Shown: positions 33,146 to 42,109, counted from the first letter of the stretch. The stretch: DNA of 64,000 nucleotides from an uncultured Bacteroidia bacterium (GCA_902785785.1 CADAAA010000008.1:1-64000); one strand, 5' to 3'. The notes: a model not told the origin generated them from the sequence alone. Numbers and translations are program-made.

Positions 33146-33604
33146 ATGAGAGTTGTAATTGACTGTGACGATGCCGCCATCGACCTGAAGAAAACCATCG
33201 TGGCGCATCTTGAGAAAAGTGGAGTCGAGGCCGTGGATCTCGACTATCTCGGATCCCATCCCGGCGCGTACTATCCCGAAATCGGATACAATCTCGCCCT
33301 GAAGATCCAGGACGGTTCCTTTGAAAGGGGCATCCTCATCTGCGGCACAGGCCTCGGAATGGCCATGATAGCCAACAAGGTCAGAGGCGTCTATGCCGGA
33401 GTCTGCCACGACGTCTTTTCGGCCGAGAGGCTCCGCAAGAGCAACGACGCCCAGGTCCTGACCATGGGCGCCCGCGTCATCGGCCCCGAACTTGCCAAGA
33501 CCATCGTGACCGCCTGGCTCGCATCGGAGTTCCAGGGTGGCGGCTCGCAGCCCAAGGTCGACCAGATGCATGCACTTGAGAAACAATCGTTTGAATCCAA
33601 ATAA
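33146..33604 (+). CDS. RpiB/LacAB-family sugar-phosphate isomerase
   Basis: A 152-residue cytoplasmic isomerase. VVIDCDDAAIDLKKTIVAHL is the N-terminal strand and phosphate region, GILICGTGLGMAMIANKVRG has the catalytic Cys66, and CHDVFSAERLRKSNDAQVL with GARVIGPELAKTIV completes the fold. The SDHAG-type motif of true ribose-5-phosphate isomerases is replaced by CDDAA, so another phosphosugar is likely. Next to DhaK/DhaL-type kinase genes, the best-known precedent is D-erythrulose-4-phosphate isomerase of tetritol pathways, giving erythrose-4-phosphate. It starts 12 bases after the hybrid regulator stop and is the first enzyme of the operon. Ribose-5-phosphate or another isomerisation cannot be ruled out. 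Confidence 0.85.
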   Translation: MRVVIDCDDAAIDLKKTIVAHLEKSGVEAVDLDYLGSHPGAYYPEIGYNLALKIQDGSFERGILICGTGLGMAMIANKVRGVYAGVCHDVFSAERLRKSNDAQVLTMGARVIGPELAKTIVTAWLASEFQGGGSQPKVDQMHALEKQSFESK

Positions 33605-33614
33605 CCACACAATT

Positions 33615-34622
33615 ATGCAAAAGATCATCAATGACCCGTCATGCGTCGTCGACGAAATGCTCCAGGGCTTCGTCAAAGCGCATCAGGACATCGTCTCAAC
33701 CACCGAGAACGAGCGCGTCCTGAAATACAAGGCCTGCCCCGTCGAGGGTAAGGTTGGTATCGTCACCGGCGGCGGATCCGGCCACAAGCCGGCCTTCATC
33801 GGCTATATCGGCAAGAACATGTGCGATGCCGTCGCCATCGGAGAACTCTTCTCCTCGCCGCCCGCACAGATGTTCTACGATGCCATCCACGAGGCTGACG
33901 CCGGCAAGGGCGTCGCCATCCTTTACGGCAACTATGCCGGCGACAACATGAATGTCGCCATGGCCATGGAACTGGCAGAGGATGACGGTATCAAGGTCGG
34001 CAAGGTCGTCGCTAACGACGACGTTCCTTCGTCCCCCAAGGAGACCCGTGAGAAGAGGCGCGGAGTCGCGGGAGAGATCCTGATGTGGAAGGTCGGAGGC
34101 GCCAAGGCCGCGATGGGCGGAAGCCTGGACGAGGTCCTTGCAGCCGCGCAGAAGGCCATCGACAACACCCGCAGCATGGGTGTCGGTCTCAGCCCCTGCA
34201 CCATCCCCGAAGTGGGTCACCCCAATTTCACCATCGAGCCCGGATACATGGAGGTCGGTATCGGCCACCACGGTGAGCCCGGCATCGAGGTCGCGAAGCT
34301 TGAAACCGCCGGGCAGATTGCGAAGCGCATGTGCGACGTCATCCTGCCCGACCTGCCTTTCGCTTCCGGCGATGAGGTCGTCGTCCTCGTCTCGGGCCTC
34401 GGTTCCACTCCCCTCCTCGAGCAGTATATCTTCTACGGAGAGGTCGAGAAGATCCTCACGGAGAAAGGGATCAAGGTTCACCAGGCCCTTGTAGGCAATT
34501 ATTTCACATCGCTTGAGATGGCCGGCATCACGCTCACGCTCATGAAACTGGACGACGAGCTCAAGGAGTGCTTCGACCTCGAATGCAACTCCGTCGGTCT
34601 CACCCAATATCCCAAAGACTGA
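33615..34622 (+). CDS. Dihydroxyacetone-kinase-type subunit DhaK
   Basis: 335 residues, the usual DhaK size. NDPSCVVDEMLQGFVKAH opens the family, VTGGGSGHKPAFIGYIGK is the conserved Gly-rich loop, LYGNYAGDNMNVAMAMELA and VVANDDVPSSPKETREKRRG are further blocks, and EVGIGHHGEPGIE contains the active-site His (about 218/219) that binds the ketone of the substrate as a hemiaminal. It works with DhaL (6 bases downstream) to phosphorylate a small ketose. The ATG at 33615 is chosen; a longer frame has no similarity. Because the operon lacks DhaM, ATP is the likely donor. With an RpiB-type isomerase as partner, a tetrulose such as erythrulose is a better candidate than dihydroxyacetone. Confidence 0.92.
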   Translation: MQKIINDPSCVVDEMLQGFVKAHQDIVSTTENERVLKYKACPVEGKVGIVTGGGSGHKPAFIGYIGKNMCDAVAIGELFSSPPAQMFYDAIHEADAGKGVAILYGNYAGDNMNVAMAMELAEDDGIKVGKVVANDDVPSSPKETREKRRGVAGEILMWKVGGAKAAMGGSLDEVLAAAQKAIDNTRSMGVGLSPCTIPEVGHPNFTIEPGYMEVGIGHHGEPGIEVAKLETAGQIAKRMCDVILPDLPFASGDEVVVLVSGLGSTPLLEQYIFYGEVEKILTEKGIKVHQALVGNYFTSLEMAGITLTLMKLDDELKECFDLECNSVGLTQYPKD

Positions 34623-34628
34623 GAGACA

Positions 34629-35270
34629 ATGGAAAAGTTCACCCAAGAAGCGGGTAGCCTGGTCGTTGACAGGCTCATACTCGCCATCCAAGAAAACAAG
34701 CAGTACCTGAGCGACATCGACGGAGCCATCGGCGACGGCGACCATGGTATCAACATGAACAAGGGATTCACCCTCTGCCGTGAGGCCCTTGACAAGCAGC
34801 CCGGAGACTTCACATACGGGCTGAAAACACTCGGCAAGATCCTCATGATGAAGATCGGAGGTTCGATGGGTCCCCTCTACGGCAAGTTCTTCCTTTCCAT
34901 AGGTAAGGCTCTCGAAGGCGTGCCCGAGATAGGTCGCGACGAATTCGGCCAGGCGCTCAAGGCTGCCCTCAATGCCATCCACGCCATCTCTCCCGCCCAG
35001 GTTGGAGACAAGACACTGATGGATGTCCTCATCCCTGCGGACGAGGCATACAGCGGCGCAGCTGCCGAGGGCCTCTCCTTCGAGGCGGCCCTCGACGCCA
35101 TGGACGCCGCAGCCCTCAAGGGCCGCGACAGCACCGTGGACATGGTCGCCAAACTCGGCCGCTCAAGCCGGCTCGGAGAACGCTCCAGAGGCGTGATGGA
35201 TGCAGGCTCGGCATCATGCTACCTGATCCTCCACACCATGGCAGACACTATCAAGGAACTCCTCGCATAG
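34629..35270 (+). CDS. Dihydroxyacetone-kinase-type subunit DhaL
   Basis: A 213-residue nucleotide-binding subunit. DIDGAIGDGDHGINMNKG carries the Asp residues that coordinate two Mg ions with the nucleotide, followed by KILMMKIGGSMGPLYGKFFL, the phosphate-binding GGSMG turn, DKTLMDVLIPADEAY and GRSSRLGERSRGVMDAGSAS near the C-terminus. All features of the DhaL four-helix-type barrel are present. It transfers phosphate to the ketose held by DhaK. Gaps of 6 bases on both sides place it in the same message as dhaK and the GntP permease. No PTS component (DhaM) is encoded nearby, consistent with direct ATP use as in Citrobacter-type enzymes. Confidence 0.92.
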   Translation: MEKFTQEAGSLVVDRLILAIQENKQYLSDIDGAIGDGDHGINMNKGFTLCREALDKQPGDFTYGLKTLGKILMMKIGGSMGPLYGKFFLSIGKALEGVPEIGRDEFGQALKAALNAIHAISPAQVGDKTLMDVLIPADEAYSGAAAEGLSFEAALDAMDAAALKGRDSTVDMVAKLGRSSRLGERSRGVMDAGSASCYLILHTMADTIKELLA

Positions 35271-35276
35271 CGGGTT

Positions 35277-36611
35277 ATGCTGATAGTTCTCCTCATCCTG
35301 GCTATCGCCTTCATCGTCATATCGACGACGAAGTTCAAGCTGCACCCGTTCCTGGCCCTCATCATCGCGGCTATCGGATACGGACTGTGCTCCGGCATAC
35401 CGCTCGACAAGATCATCTCGTCGGTCAACAACGGATTCGGCAGCACTGTCAGTTCCATCGGCATCGTGATTGTGATCGGATGTATCATCGGGACCTTCCT
35501 CGAAGAGTCCGGAGGCGCATATGTGATGGCCCGGAGTGTATTGGGACTCGTTGGAGAGAAGCGCGTACCGCTGGCGATGCTTATCCTCGGATATTTCATC
35601 TCCATCCCGGTCTACGCGGATTCCGGCTTCGTGATCCTCACTCCGCTGAACCGCGCACTCTCCAAGAAAGCCGGGATCACCCTGGCGGCCACTGCGTGCG
35701 CCCTCGGCCTCGGTCTCACCATCACCCACTGCCTGATCCCTCCTACCCCCGGACCTATCGCAGCCGCGGGCATCATGGAAGCCGACCTCGGCCTGGTCAT
35801 CCTCACCGGCATAGCAGCCAGCATCCTGCCGCTGCTCGTCGCTTGGTTGTTCGTAACCAAATGGGCTACACGCACTTATATAGACCCAGACCCCAACGAA
35901 ACGGATGCCGACATCGTCGAGAAAGTCAAACATGCCCCTTCCGCCACGAGGTCCTTCCTTCCCGTAGTGATCCCCCTTCTGCTGATTGTCCTCAGGTCGG
36001 TGTCCACCTTCCCGTCCGCTCCCTTCGGAGAAGGGACCTTTGCCAAGATAGTCGGTTTCATCGGCGAGCCTGTTGTGGCCCTTCTCATAGGAATGGTCCT
36101 GGCATTCACCCTGCCGAAGAAGTTCGACAAGGAGATGCTCTCGTCTACCGGTTGGGTCGGCAAGTCGCTCAGTTCGGCCGCCATCATCATCATGATCACG
36201 GCTGCCGGCGGTTCCTTCGGAATGATCCTCAGGGATTCGGGCATCGCGGATGTGCTCAGTGAGTCCCTCTCCCGTTTCAACCTCGGTATCTGGCTGCCGT
36301 TCCTGATCGCTTTCGCGCTTAAGACCGCCCAGGGTTCATCTACCGTAGCCATCATCACTACCGCATCGATCATTGCACCTCTCATGGGTGTCATGGGTTT
36401 CGTCGCTCCGCTCGAAAAAGCCATCCTGGTGACGGCACTCTGCTCCGGCGCCATGATGGTCTCGCACGTCAACGACAGTTTCTTCTGGGTGGTGACCCAG
36501 ATGTCCGGAATGAACATCAAGACCGGATACAAGCTCCACACCCTCGGTACATTCTGCTGCGGACTGGCGGCAATGCTGACCATGTCCGCCATGTATGCTA
36601 TATTTTGCTGA
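35277..36611 (+). CDS. GntP-family sugar-acid permease
   Basis: A 444-residue inner-membrane symporter with about 12-14 helices. Family hallmarks are visible: KFKLHPFLALIIAAIGYGL, GFGSTVSSIGIVIVIGCIIG, YFISIPVYADSGFVILTPLN, THCLIPPTPGPIAAAGIMEA, and AALKTAQGSSTVAIITTAS-type FALKTAQGSSTVAIITTASI near the end. Members import gluconate, glycerate, threonate and related sugar acids with protons. Its presence between DhaL and a GarR/LtnD-type dehydrogenase implies that the operon handles an imported C4-C6 sugar acid or a related polyol. The exact ligand cannot be read from sequence. 6- and 7-base gaps join it to its neighbours. Confidence 0.9.
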   Translation: MLIVLLILAIAFIVISTTKFKLHPFLALIIAAIGYGLCSGIPLDKIISSVNNGFGSTVSSIGIVIVIGCIIGTFLEESGGAYVMARSVLGLVGEKRVPLAMLILGYFISIPVYADSGFVILTPLNRALSKKAGITLAATACALGLGLTITHCLIPPTPGPIAAAGIMEADLGLVILTGIAASILPLLVAWLFVTKWATRTYIDPDPNETDADIVEKVKHAPSATRSFLPVVIPLLLIVLRSVSTFPSAPFGEGTFAKIVGFIGEPVVALLIGMVLAFTLPKKFDKEMLSSTGWVGKSLSSAAIIIMITAAGGSFGMILRDSGIADVLSESLSRFNLGIWLPFLIAFALKTAQGSSTVAIITTASIIAPLMGVMGFVAPLEKAILVTALCSGAMMVSHVNDSFFWVVTQMSGMNIKTGYKLHTLGTFCCGLAAMLTMSAMYAIFC

Positions 36612-36618
36612 TTGAGAA

Positions 36619-37617
36619 ATGAACAAGAAATCAATACTCGAAATCCAATCCGTCTATACCGCCAATGCATTTGCAATTGACGGTGTGACATATATAGGCG
36701 CCGGATCGGAGACTACTCCGGCCGTCTATGTGCACGACCTCCAGGCAAGCACTTCCAGCTTTGTCAACGGATGCCCCGGCGGAGTCATGAGCTTCGTCCC
36801 CGTTCCTGGCCATCCCGACCTTTTCTACTCCATCATGGGCCTTTTCCCTCCTTTCGTCGGAATGGAGGCGGGCGTCTTCATGCACCGCCGTACCGGCGAG
36901 GTCTGGGAGACTTCCAAGGCTATGGCACTCCCCTTCGCACATCGCTGCGACATCCTTGAAAAGGAAGGCAGGAACTGGCTTTTCGCCGCATCCTGCAGCA
37001 AGTTCAAGGCGGAACCCGCCGACTGGTCGCAGAGCGGCGAACTCTATGTGATCCCGCTCGATGAGGTCACGGGCCTTCCCGGCACGCCGGAGCTTGTCTA
37101 TGACAAGATCTGGAGGCATCACGGGATGCTCAAGGCCAATGTCGCCGGAGACGACACCCTCCTTTTCTCAGGAGCCGAAGGCGTGTTCTATATGGTCCGC
37201 GAGGACGGCAAGTGGGCCGTCCGCAGGCTGTTCGACCACGAAGTCAGCGAGTTCGGCCTGATCGACATCGACGCTGACGGTGTGGACGAGCTCGTGACCA
37301 TCGAGCCTTTCCACGGCAATACCCTGAACGTCTACAAGAAGGATGGAGAAGGCTGGAACAAGATATTCACGGACGAACTGTGGTTCGGCCACGGCCTGAG
37401 CTGCGGCATGTTCAAGGGAGAACCGGTGATCGTAGTCGGCAACCGCCGCGGCCCCCTCACGCTTAACCTGTACAGATATAAAGCCGACGGATCCTTTACC
37501 AAGGAAATACTCGAAGAGCAGGCCGGACCTACACAGACCCTGGTCTTCACGGCGAACGGCACCGACTATATCCTCAGCGCCAATCAGCTGAAGAACGAAG
37601 TAGCACTTTATTATTAA
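36619..37617 (+). CDS. Cytoplasmic beta-propeller-like protein of unknown function
   Basis: 332 residues without a signal peptide or membrane helix. It is built from repeated four-strand blades: IDGVTYIGAGSETTPAVYVH, GNWLFAAS-type RNWLFAASCSKFKA, DDTLLFSGAEGVFYMVRED, LIDIDADGVDELVTIEPFHG (an FG-GAP/VCBS-like calcium loop DIDADGVDE), EPVIVVGNRRGPLTLNLYRY and TDYILSANQLKNEVALYY. His/Asp clusters in the blade loops (FAHRCDILE, WRHHGMLKAN) could form a metal site. Such a fold inside a sugar-acid operon suggests a lactonase, epimerase or hydrolase, but I do not recognise the family and no enzyme activity should be assumed. The gaps of 7 and 9 bases show it belongs to the operon. Confidence 0.72.
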   Translation: MNKKSILEIQSVYTANAFAIDGVTYIGAGSETTPAVYVHDLQASTSSFVNGCPGGVMSFVPVPGHPDLFYSIMGLFPPFVGMEAGVFMHRRTGEVWETSKAMALPFAHRCDILEKEGRNWLFAASCSKFKAEPADWSQSGELYVIPLDEVTGLPGTPELVYDKIWRHHGMLKANVAGDDTLLFSGAEGVFYMVREDGKWAVRRLFDHEVSEFGLIDIDADGVDELVTIEPFHGNTLNVYKKDGEGWNKIFTDELWFGHGLSCGMFKGEPVIVVGNRRGPLTLNLYRYKADGSFTKEILEEQAGPTQTLVFTANGTDYILSANQLKNEVALYY

Positions 37618-37626
37618 TCATAAGCA

Positions 37627-38532
37627 ATGGACAACAAATCTAAGCAAATAGGCCTCGTCGGACTTGGCGTTATGGGCAAGCCGATGGCCAAGAACCTCCT
37701 CAAGGGAGGCTTCAACCTTACAGTTTTCGACATCAAGCCGGAGCCGGTGCAGGAAGTCGTGGCGCTGGGCGCCAAATCGGCCGCCAGCCCCGCCGAGCTC
37801 GCCGCCAAATGCGACATCATCATCACGATGCTGCCCAACTCCCCCCACGTGGAGAGTGTGGTGTGCGGCCCCAACGGCATCCTCGAGGGCGTACGCCCCG
37901 GTTCCATCTACATTGATATGAGCTCCATCTCCCCCGTCGTCTCCAAGAAGCTCTGCGCCATCGTGGCGGAGAAGGGAGTCGAGATGCTCGACGCTCCCGT
38001 CAGCGGCGGCGAACCCAAGGCCATCGACGGCACTATGTCCATTATGGTCGGAGGCAAGGAGGAAGTGTTCGAGTCCGTCAAGGACGTCCTGCACGCGATG
38101 GGCGCCGCCGTCACCCTCGTCGGCGAGATCGGCAGCGGCAACACCTGCAAGCTCGCGAACCAGATTATGGTAGCCCTCCATCTCTCGGCCGTCGCCGAGG
38201 CTATGGTGTTCGCCGAGAAGGCCGGCGTGGACCCCGAGAAGGTCTATCAGGCCATCCGCGGAGGCCTTGCCGGCAGTACCGTGCTCGACGCCAAGATGCC
38301 TATGATCCTCGACCGCAACTTCAAGCCCGGCGGCCCGATCTGGATGCACACGAAGGACCTTCTGAACGTCCGCGATGCAGCCCTCGCCATCGACGCCCCC
38401 ATTCCCCTTACCACCCAGGTCCTGGAGGCATTCAAGGCCTGCAAGTGCGACGGGCACGTCAACGACGATCACTGCGGAGTCATCCAGTATTGGGAGAAGC
38501 TCGCGAATGTGACCGTAAAACGCCGCAAATAA
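37627..38532 (+). CDS. 3-hydroxyisobutyrate-dehydrogenase-family (GarR/LtnD-like) oxidoreductase
   Basis: A 301-residue NAD(P)-dependent beta-hydroxyacid dehydrogenase. GLVGLGVMGKPMAKNLLKGG is the dinucleotide-binding start, DAPVSGGEPKAIDGTMSIMV the substrate-binding loop, GSGNTCKLANQI carries the catalytic Lys, and NFKPGGPIWMHTKDLL closes the active site. Relatives reduce tartronate semialdehyde (GarR) or oxidise L-threonate (LtnD) and D-apionate. Together with GntP and DhaKL it suggests oxidation or reduction of a C3-C5 sugar acid that ends as a tetrulose phosphate. The GH3 gene begins only 2 bases after its stop, a coupling that links this catabolic set to polysaccharide breakdown. Confidence 0.87.
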   Translation: MDNKSKQIGLVGLGVMGKPMAKNLLKGGFNLTVFDIKPEPVQEVVALGAKSAASPAELAAKCDIIITMLPNSPHVESVVCGPNGILEGVRPGSIYIDMSSISPVVSKKLCAIVAEKGVEMLDAPVSGGEPKAIDGTMSIMVGGKEEVFESVKDVLHAMGAAVTLVGEIGSGNTCKLANQIMVALHLSAVAEAMVFAEKAGVDPEKVYQAIRGGLAGSTVLDAKMPMILDRNFKPGGPIWMHTKDLLNVRDAALAIDAPIPLTTQVLEAFKACKCDGHVNDDHCGVIQYWEKLANVTVKRRK

Positions 38533-38534
38533 TT

Positions 38535-40718
38535 ATGAAAGCCAAAACTATGGTCCTGTCCGTCGTGGCAGGACTTTTCCTGACTACAGGAGCATTTGCC
38601 CAGCAGTCGTCCAAGGAGGCCGCGATGCACAAGAAGGCGGCCGACCTGATCTCGCAGATGACGCTGGATGAGAAGATAGGGATGATGATGAACAGCACTC
38701 CCGGCGTGGAGAGGCTGGGCATCAAGCCTTACGACTGGTGGAACGAAGCTCTCCACGGAGTGGCCCGCAACGGCCGCGCCACCGTGTTTCCAGAGCCCAT
38801 CGGCCTGGGAGCCACATTCGATCCCGAGCTCGTGAAGAGGATCGGCGACATAGTCTCCGACGAAGGCCGCGCCAAGTTCGACAAGGCCCGCGAAATGGAG
38901 AACTACAGCCGCTTCACGGGACTGACTTTCTGGGCTCCGAACGTGAACATTTTCAGGGATCCCAGATGGGGCCGCGGTATGGAGACCTATGGAGAGGATC
39001 CGTTCCTTACCGGAACGCTCGGAACCGCCTATGTAAAAGGCATCCAGGGAGATGATCCTTTCTACCTGAAGGCCGCCGCCTGCGCCAAGCATTTCGCCGT
39101 GCATTCCGGTCCTGAGTCCGTACGTCACAGCTTCAACGCCGTTCCTTCGATGAAGGACCTGTACGAGACCTATCTTCCCGCTTTCGAGAAGCTGGTGAAG
39201 GATGCAGACGTGGAGGTGGTGATGGGAGCCTACAACCGCGTGTTCGGCGAGAGCGCGTCCGGCAGCACGTTCCTTCTGACCAACCTGCTTCGGGAGACAT
39301 GGGGATTCGACGGGCACATCGTGTCAGACTGCGGGGCTGTAGATGACATCTACGGCGGCCACCATATCGCGAAGGACGCGGCTGAAGCCAGCGCCATCGC
39401 GATCAAGGCCGGCCTCAACCTGGAGTGCGGCAACTCTTTCCGCAGCCTCAAGACAGCCATCGAGCGCGGACTCCTCACTGAGGATGACATCGACAAGGCA
39501 CTTGAGCCTCTGCTGATGACCCAGCTCAGGCTCGGCATCCTGTTCAACGACCCTGATTGCCCGTATTACGGCATCCCGACATCCGTCATCGGAAGCGCCG
39601 AGCATTATGCCGTCGCCCGCCAGGCTGCAGTCGAGTCCATGGTCCTTCTCAAGAATGACAACGACCTCCTTCCCTTGCGCAAGGATATCCAGAACGTTTA
39701 CGTGACCGGAACAGCCGCTACTGATACATACTCCATGATGGGCAATTATTACGGTATTTCCGACCACTACAGCACCTATCTCCAGGGTATCGTGAGCAAG
39801 GTCAGCGACGGAACCAATGTCAATTACAAGCCGGCTTACACCATCGTACCTACCAGGGATGTCAACCCCGGCAACTATGCCACCGCACAGGCCGCACAGG
39901 CTGACTACACCATAATGTTCTTGGGAAACAACGGAACCACCGAAGGCGAGGAGAGCGACGCCATCAGCTCACCCAGCATCGGTGACCGCCTGAGCATAGA
40001 CCTCCCTGACAACCAGCTGTCCTTCTTCAGGAAAGTTGTGGAGATGCGTGGCAAGAACAACCACCTGATCGTAGTGGTCACTGGTGGAAGCCCTGTCAAT
40101 CTCCAGGAGATCGCCGCTGGTGCCGATGCCGTAATCATGGCCTGGTATCCCGGACAGGAAGGCGGCGACGCCCTTGCGGAGCTCCTCTTCGGAGAGAAGA
40201 ACTTCAGCGGCAGGCTGCCCATTACCTTCCCCATATCCACCCGTGCGCTTCCCGCATTCAGCGACTACACGATGCAGGGACGCACCTACAAGTATATGGC
40301 AGGCAATACGATGTATCCCTTCGGATACGGCCTCTCATACGGCAGCAGCCAGTTCGGTGACCTGAGCGTACTCACCAAGAAGCCCAAGCTCGGCAATCCC
40401 ATCGAGTTCGAGATTCCTGTCACCAATACCGGCAATGTAGAGCGCACTGAGACCGTACAGCTCTATGTTTCCACCCCCAACGCCGGACAAGGAGCTCCTT
40501 TCAGCCAGCTCAAGGCCTTCCAGAGGATTACACTCAGGCCTGGCGAGACCCGCACGGTACGCTTTACCGTTACCCCTGACCAGATGGAAGAGTTCGCACG
40601 TGACGGAAGTACCAAACTTCTCAAGGGGAACTACAAGTTCACTGTCGGAGCAGCAGCTCCCACCCATAGGTCCGAGGAGCTGGGCGTTCCGCTCAAGAGC
40701 GTAAGCGTCAAGCTTTAA
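38535..40718 (+). CDS. GH3 beta-glycosidase (xylan beta-xylosidase type)
   Basis: 727 residues with signal peptide (VLSVVAGLFLTTGAFAQQ). N-terminal barrel: DEKIGMMMNSTPGVERLGI, WWNEALHGVARNG, DPRWGRGMETYGEDPFLTG, CAKHFAVHSGPES and nucleophile Asp265 in HIVSDCGAVDDI. The alpha/beta sandwich follows (VESMVLLKNDNDLLPL) and a fibronectin-III-like domain ends the protein (YPFGYGLSYGSSQF, ERTETVQLYVSTP). The WWNEALHGVAR and HSGPES motifs are those of xylosidase/arabinosidase GH3 enzymes. It should cut non-reducing xylose from oligosaccharides in the periplasm. The ATG at 38535 is 2 bases after the GarR/LtnD-type gene, so it is the last gene of the regulator-headed operon; a terminator follows directly. 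Confidence 0.93.
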   Translation: MKAKTMVLSVVAGLFLTTGAFAQQSSKEAAMHKKAADLISQMTLDEKIGMMMNSTPGVERLGIKPYDWWNEALHGVARNGRATVFPEPIGLGATFDPELVKRIGDIVSDEGRAKFDKAREMENYSRFTGLTFWAPNVNIFRDPRWGRGMETYGEDPFLTGTLGTAYVKGIQGDDPFYLKAAACAKHFAVHSGPESVRHSFNAVPSMKDLYETYLPAFEKLVKDADVEVVMGAYNRVFGESASGSTFLLTNLLRETWGFDGHIVSDCGAVDDIYGGHHIAKDAAEASAIAIKAGLNLECGNSFRSLKTAIERGLLTEDDIDKALEPLLMTQLRLGILFNDPDCPYYGIPTSVIGSAEHYAVARQAAVESMVLLKNDNDLLPLRKDIQNVYVTGTAATDTYSMMGNYYGISDHYSTYLQGIVSKVSDGTNVNYKPAYTIVPTRDVNPGNYATAQAAQADYTIMFLGNNGTTEGEESDAISSPSIGDRLSIDLPDNQLSFFRKVVEMRGKNNHLIVVVTGGSPVNLQEIAAGADAVIMAWYPGQEGGDALAELLFGEKNFSGRLPITFPISTRALPAFSDYTMQGRTYKYMAGNTMYPFGYGLSYGSSQFGDLSVLTKKPKLGNPIEFEIPVTNTGNVERTETVQLYVSTPNAGQGAPFSQLKAFQRITLRPGETRTVRFTVTPDQMEEFARDGSTKLLKGNYKFTVGAAAPTHRSEELGVPLKSVSVKL

Positions 40719-40720
40719 TG

Positions 40721-40747
40721 AAAAGAGCCTGCTGAGCAGGCTCTTTT
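40721..40747. terminator. Bidirectional terminator between convergent genes
   Basis: AAAAGAGCCTGC (40721-40732) pairs perfectly with GCAGGCTCTTTT (40736-40747) over a three-base loop, with T runs extending on the plus side and A on the minus side. It separates the GH3 gene from the convergent CE15-like gene. Confidence 0.93.
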
Positions 40748-40748
40748 T

Positions 40749-42095
40749 TTATAAGTACTTGGCGAAGAAGTCCAGGAAATACGGCCAGTTCGGTCCGGCC
40801 TCATGGCCGCCGGTATGCTGGCGGAAAGCGATGTCTCCGTCCAGAAGCACGTTGACGCCGGGGAAAAGATCGGTACCAAGCCCCTTGAGTCCAAGGAACT
40901 CATAGATTGGCGAGGCTTTCGCCGCACTGATGAAAGATCCGTTCATGTCGACCCATTGTTCGGGTTCGGAAACAGAACCGATGGAAATGAATATCGGCCT
41001 GGGCGCGCAGATACCTATCAATTCATGCTGATCTACCGGAAGGTCATCCCAGGAACGGTTCACGTCGGAATACTTGATCATGTTTCCCGCCACCCAATGG
41101 TAGGAGTCCCAGGCACAGGTATTGTCGAGGGTCTCGCCACAGTCGCGGCGCCAGCCGCCTGCGCCGCCACGGCCCGACGAGCAGACCATCGCCGTGGCGA
41201 TGCGCTCGTCGAATGCCATCGTCACAAGCGCAGCCTTGCCGTAGCGCGACACACCTTCGACAGCCACCTTGGCAGCATTGAAACGGTCCTCTGTCTCGAA
41301 ATAGTCTATCAGCTTGGACACTCCCCAGCCCCACGCACGCAGGACGCCCCAGTCATCGGGCTTTCGGTATTGTCCTTTGTTGCAAAGGCCTATGATGCCT
41401 TCGCGAAGACCGTAGCCGCCATCTGGCTGGACGGTATTGGGCAGGATCTGGGCTGCGGCCCAGCCGCGCTCCAGGACCTGCTGCTGCCACGTCGTCCCTC
41501 CGCCCCAGGCAAAGGGCTTTCCCAACATGTATGAGAAATCCAGCACTACAGGGAGATTATTCCCGCTGCCCTTGCGCCACATCACCTGCGCCTGGATCTC
41601 GACGGAGACAGCCGGATACGACGAATTGTCAACAACCCCGCGAAGCTCACGGATGACTATCGGCATCCCCTCCAGCTCCTCGTCGTACTCCCTGACCACT
41701 TCCCAGTCCACAGCCGGGACATTGTCCGGAATACGGCCGTAAACCTCTCTCTCGAACACTTCCTTAAGTTCAGGTTTACGGATCTTGTACCACATCCGCG
41801 CGTTCCTTACCTTACGGCCATCGAAGGTAACGAAAGGATCCGGATAGAAAGGGAAAGGATTGGCTTTGAGCTCGTCGTAGTTAGGCCTCAACGCCGGATC
41901 TTCCGCCTGTCCGTCGCGGCGAGGCTTGGTCTCCCGCACACCTATCTTAGCCTTCATGTCCTCATAGTCGGCCATGGTGACGCGGTTGAGGCTGTCACGG
42001 TCGACATTGCGTCCACCCTGGGCTGACGCGACACAGGACACAAGCAGCATCAAAGCTGCAATCAAATCGAACGATCTTCCCATCGTCAATGCCAA
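40749..42095 (-). CDS. CE15-like glucuronoyl methylesterase
   Basis: 448 residues with a signal peptide (FDLIAALMLLVSCVASAQ); an alternative ATG at 42083 would give the same signal. The nucleophile motif GVSRYGKAALVTMAFDERI (Ser283) is the GxSRxGK signature of CE15. CSSGRGGAGGWRRDCGETLD supplies the Arg and Glu that contact the uronic acid, and FRQHTGGHE provides the His. These enzymes cut the ester between 4-O-methyl-glucuronic acid of xylan and lignin alcohols. In this xylan region it indicates that glucuronoxylan with lignin ester bonds is a target. It lies 14 bases after the sialate-esterase-like gene and should be co-transcribed with it. Confidence 0.88.
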   Translation of the reverse strand: MALTMGRSFDLIAALMLLVSCVASAQGGRNVDRDSLNRVTMADYEDMKAKIGVRETKPRRDGQAEDPALRPNYDELKANPFPFYPDPFVTFDGRKVRNARMWYKIRKPELKEVFEREVYGRIPDNVPAVDWEVVREYDEELEGMPIVIRELRGVVDNSSYPAVSVEIQAQVMWRKGSGNNLPVVLDFSYMLGKPFAWGGGTTWQQQVLERGWAAAQILPNTVQPDGGYGLREGIIGLCNKGQYRKPDDWGVLRAWGWGVSKLIDYFETEDRFNAAKVAVEGVSRYGKAALVTMAFDERIATAMVCSSGRGGAGGWRRDCGETLDNTCAWDSYHWVAGNMIKYSDVNRSWDDLPVDQHELIGICAPRPIFISIGSVSEPEQWVDMNGSFISAAKASPIYEFLGLKGLGTDLFPGVNVLLDGDIAFRQHTGGHEAGPNWPYFLDFFAKYL

Positions 42096-42109
42096 CGTAG
42101 GATCAAGGA

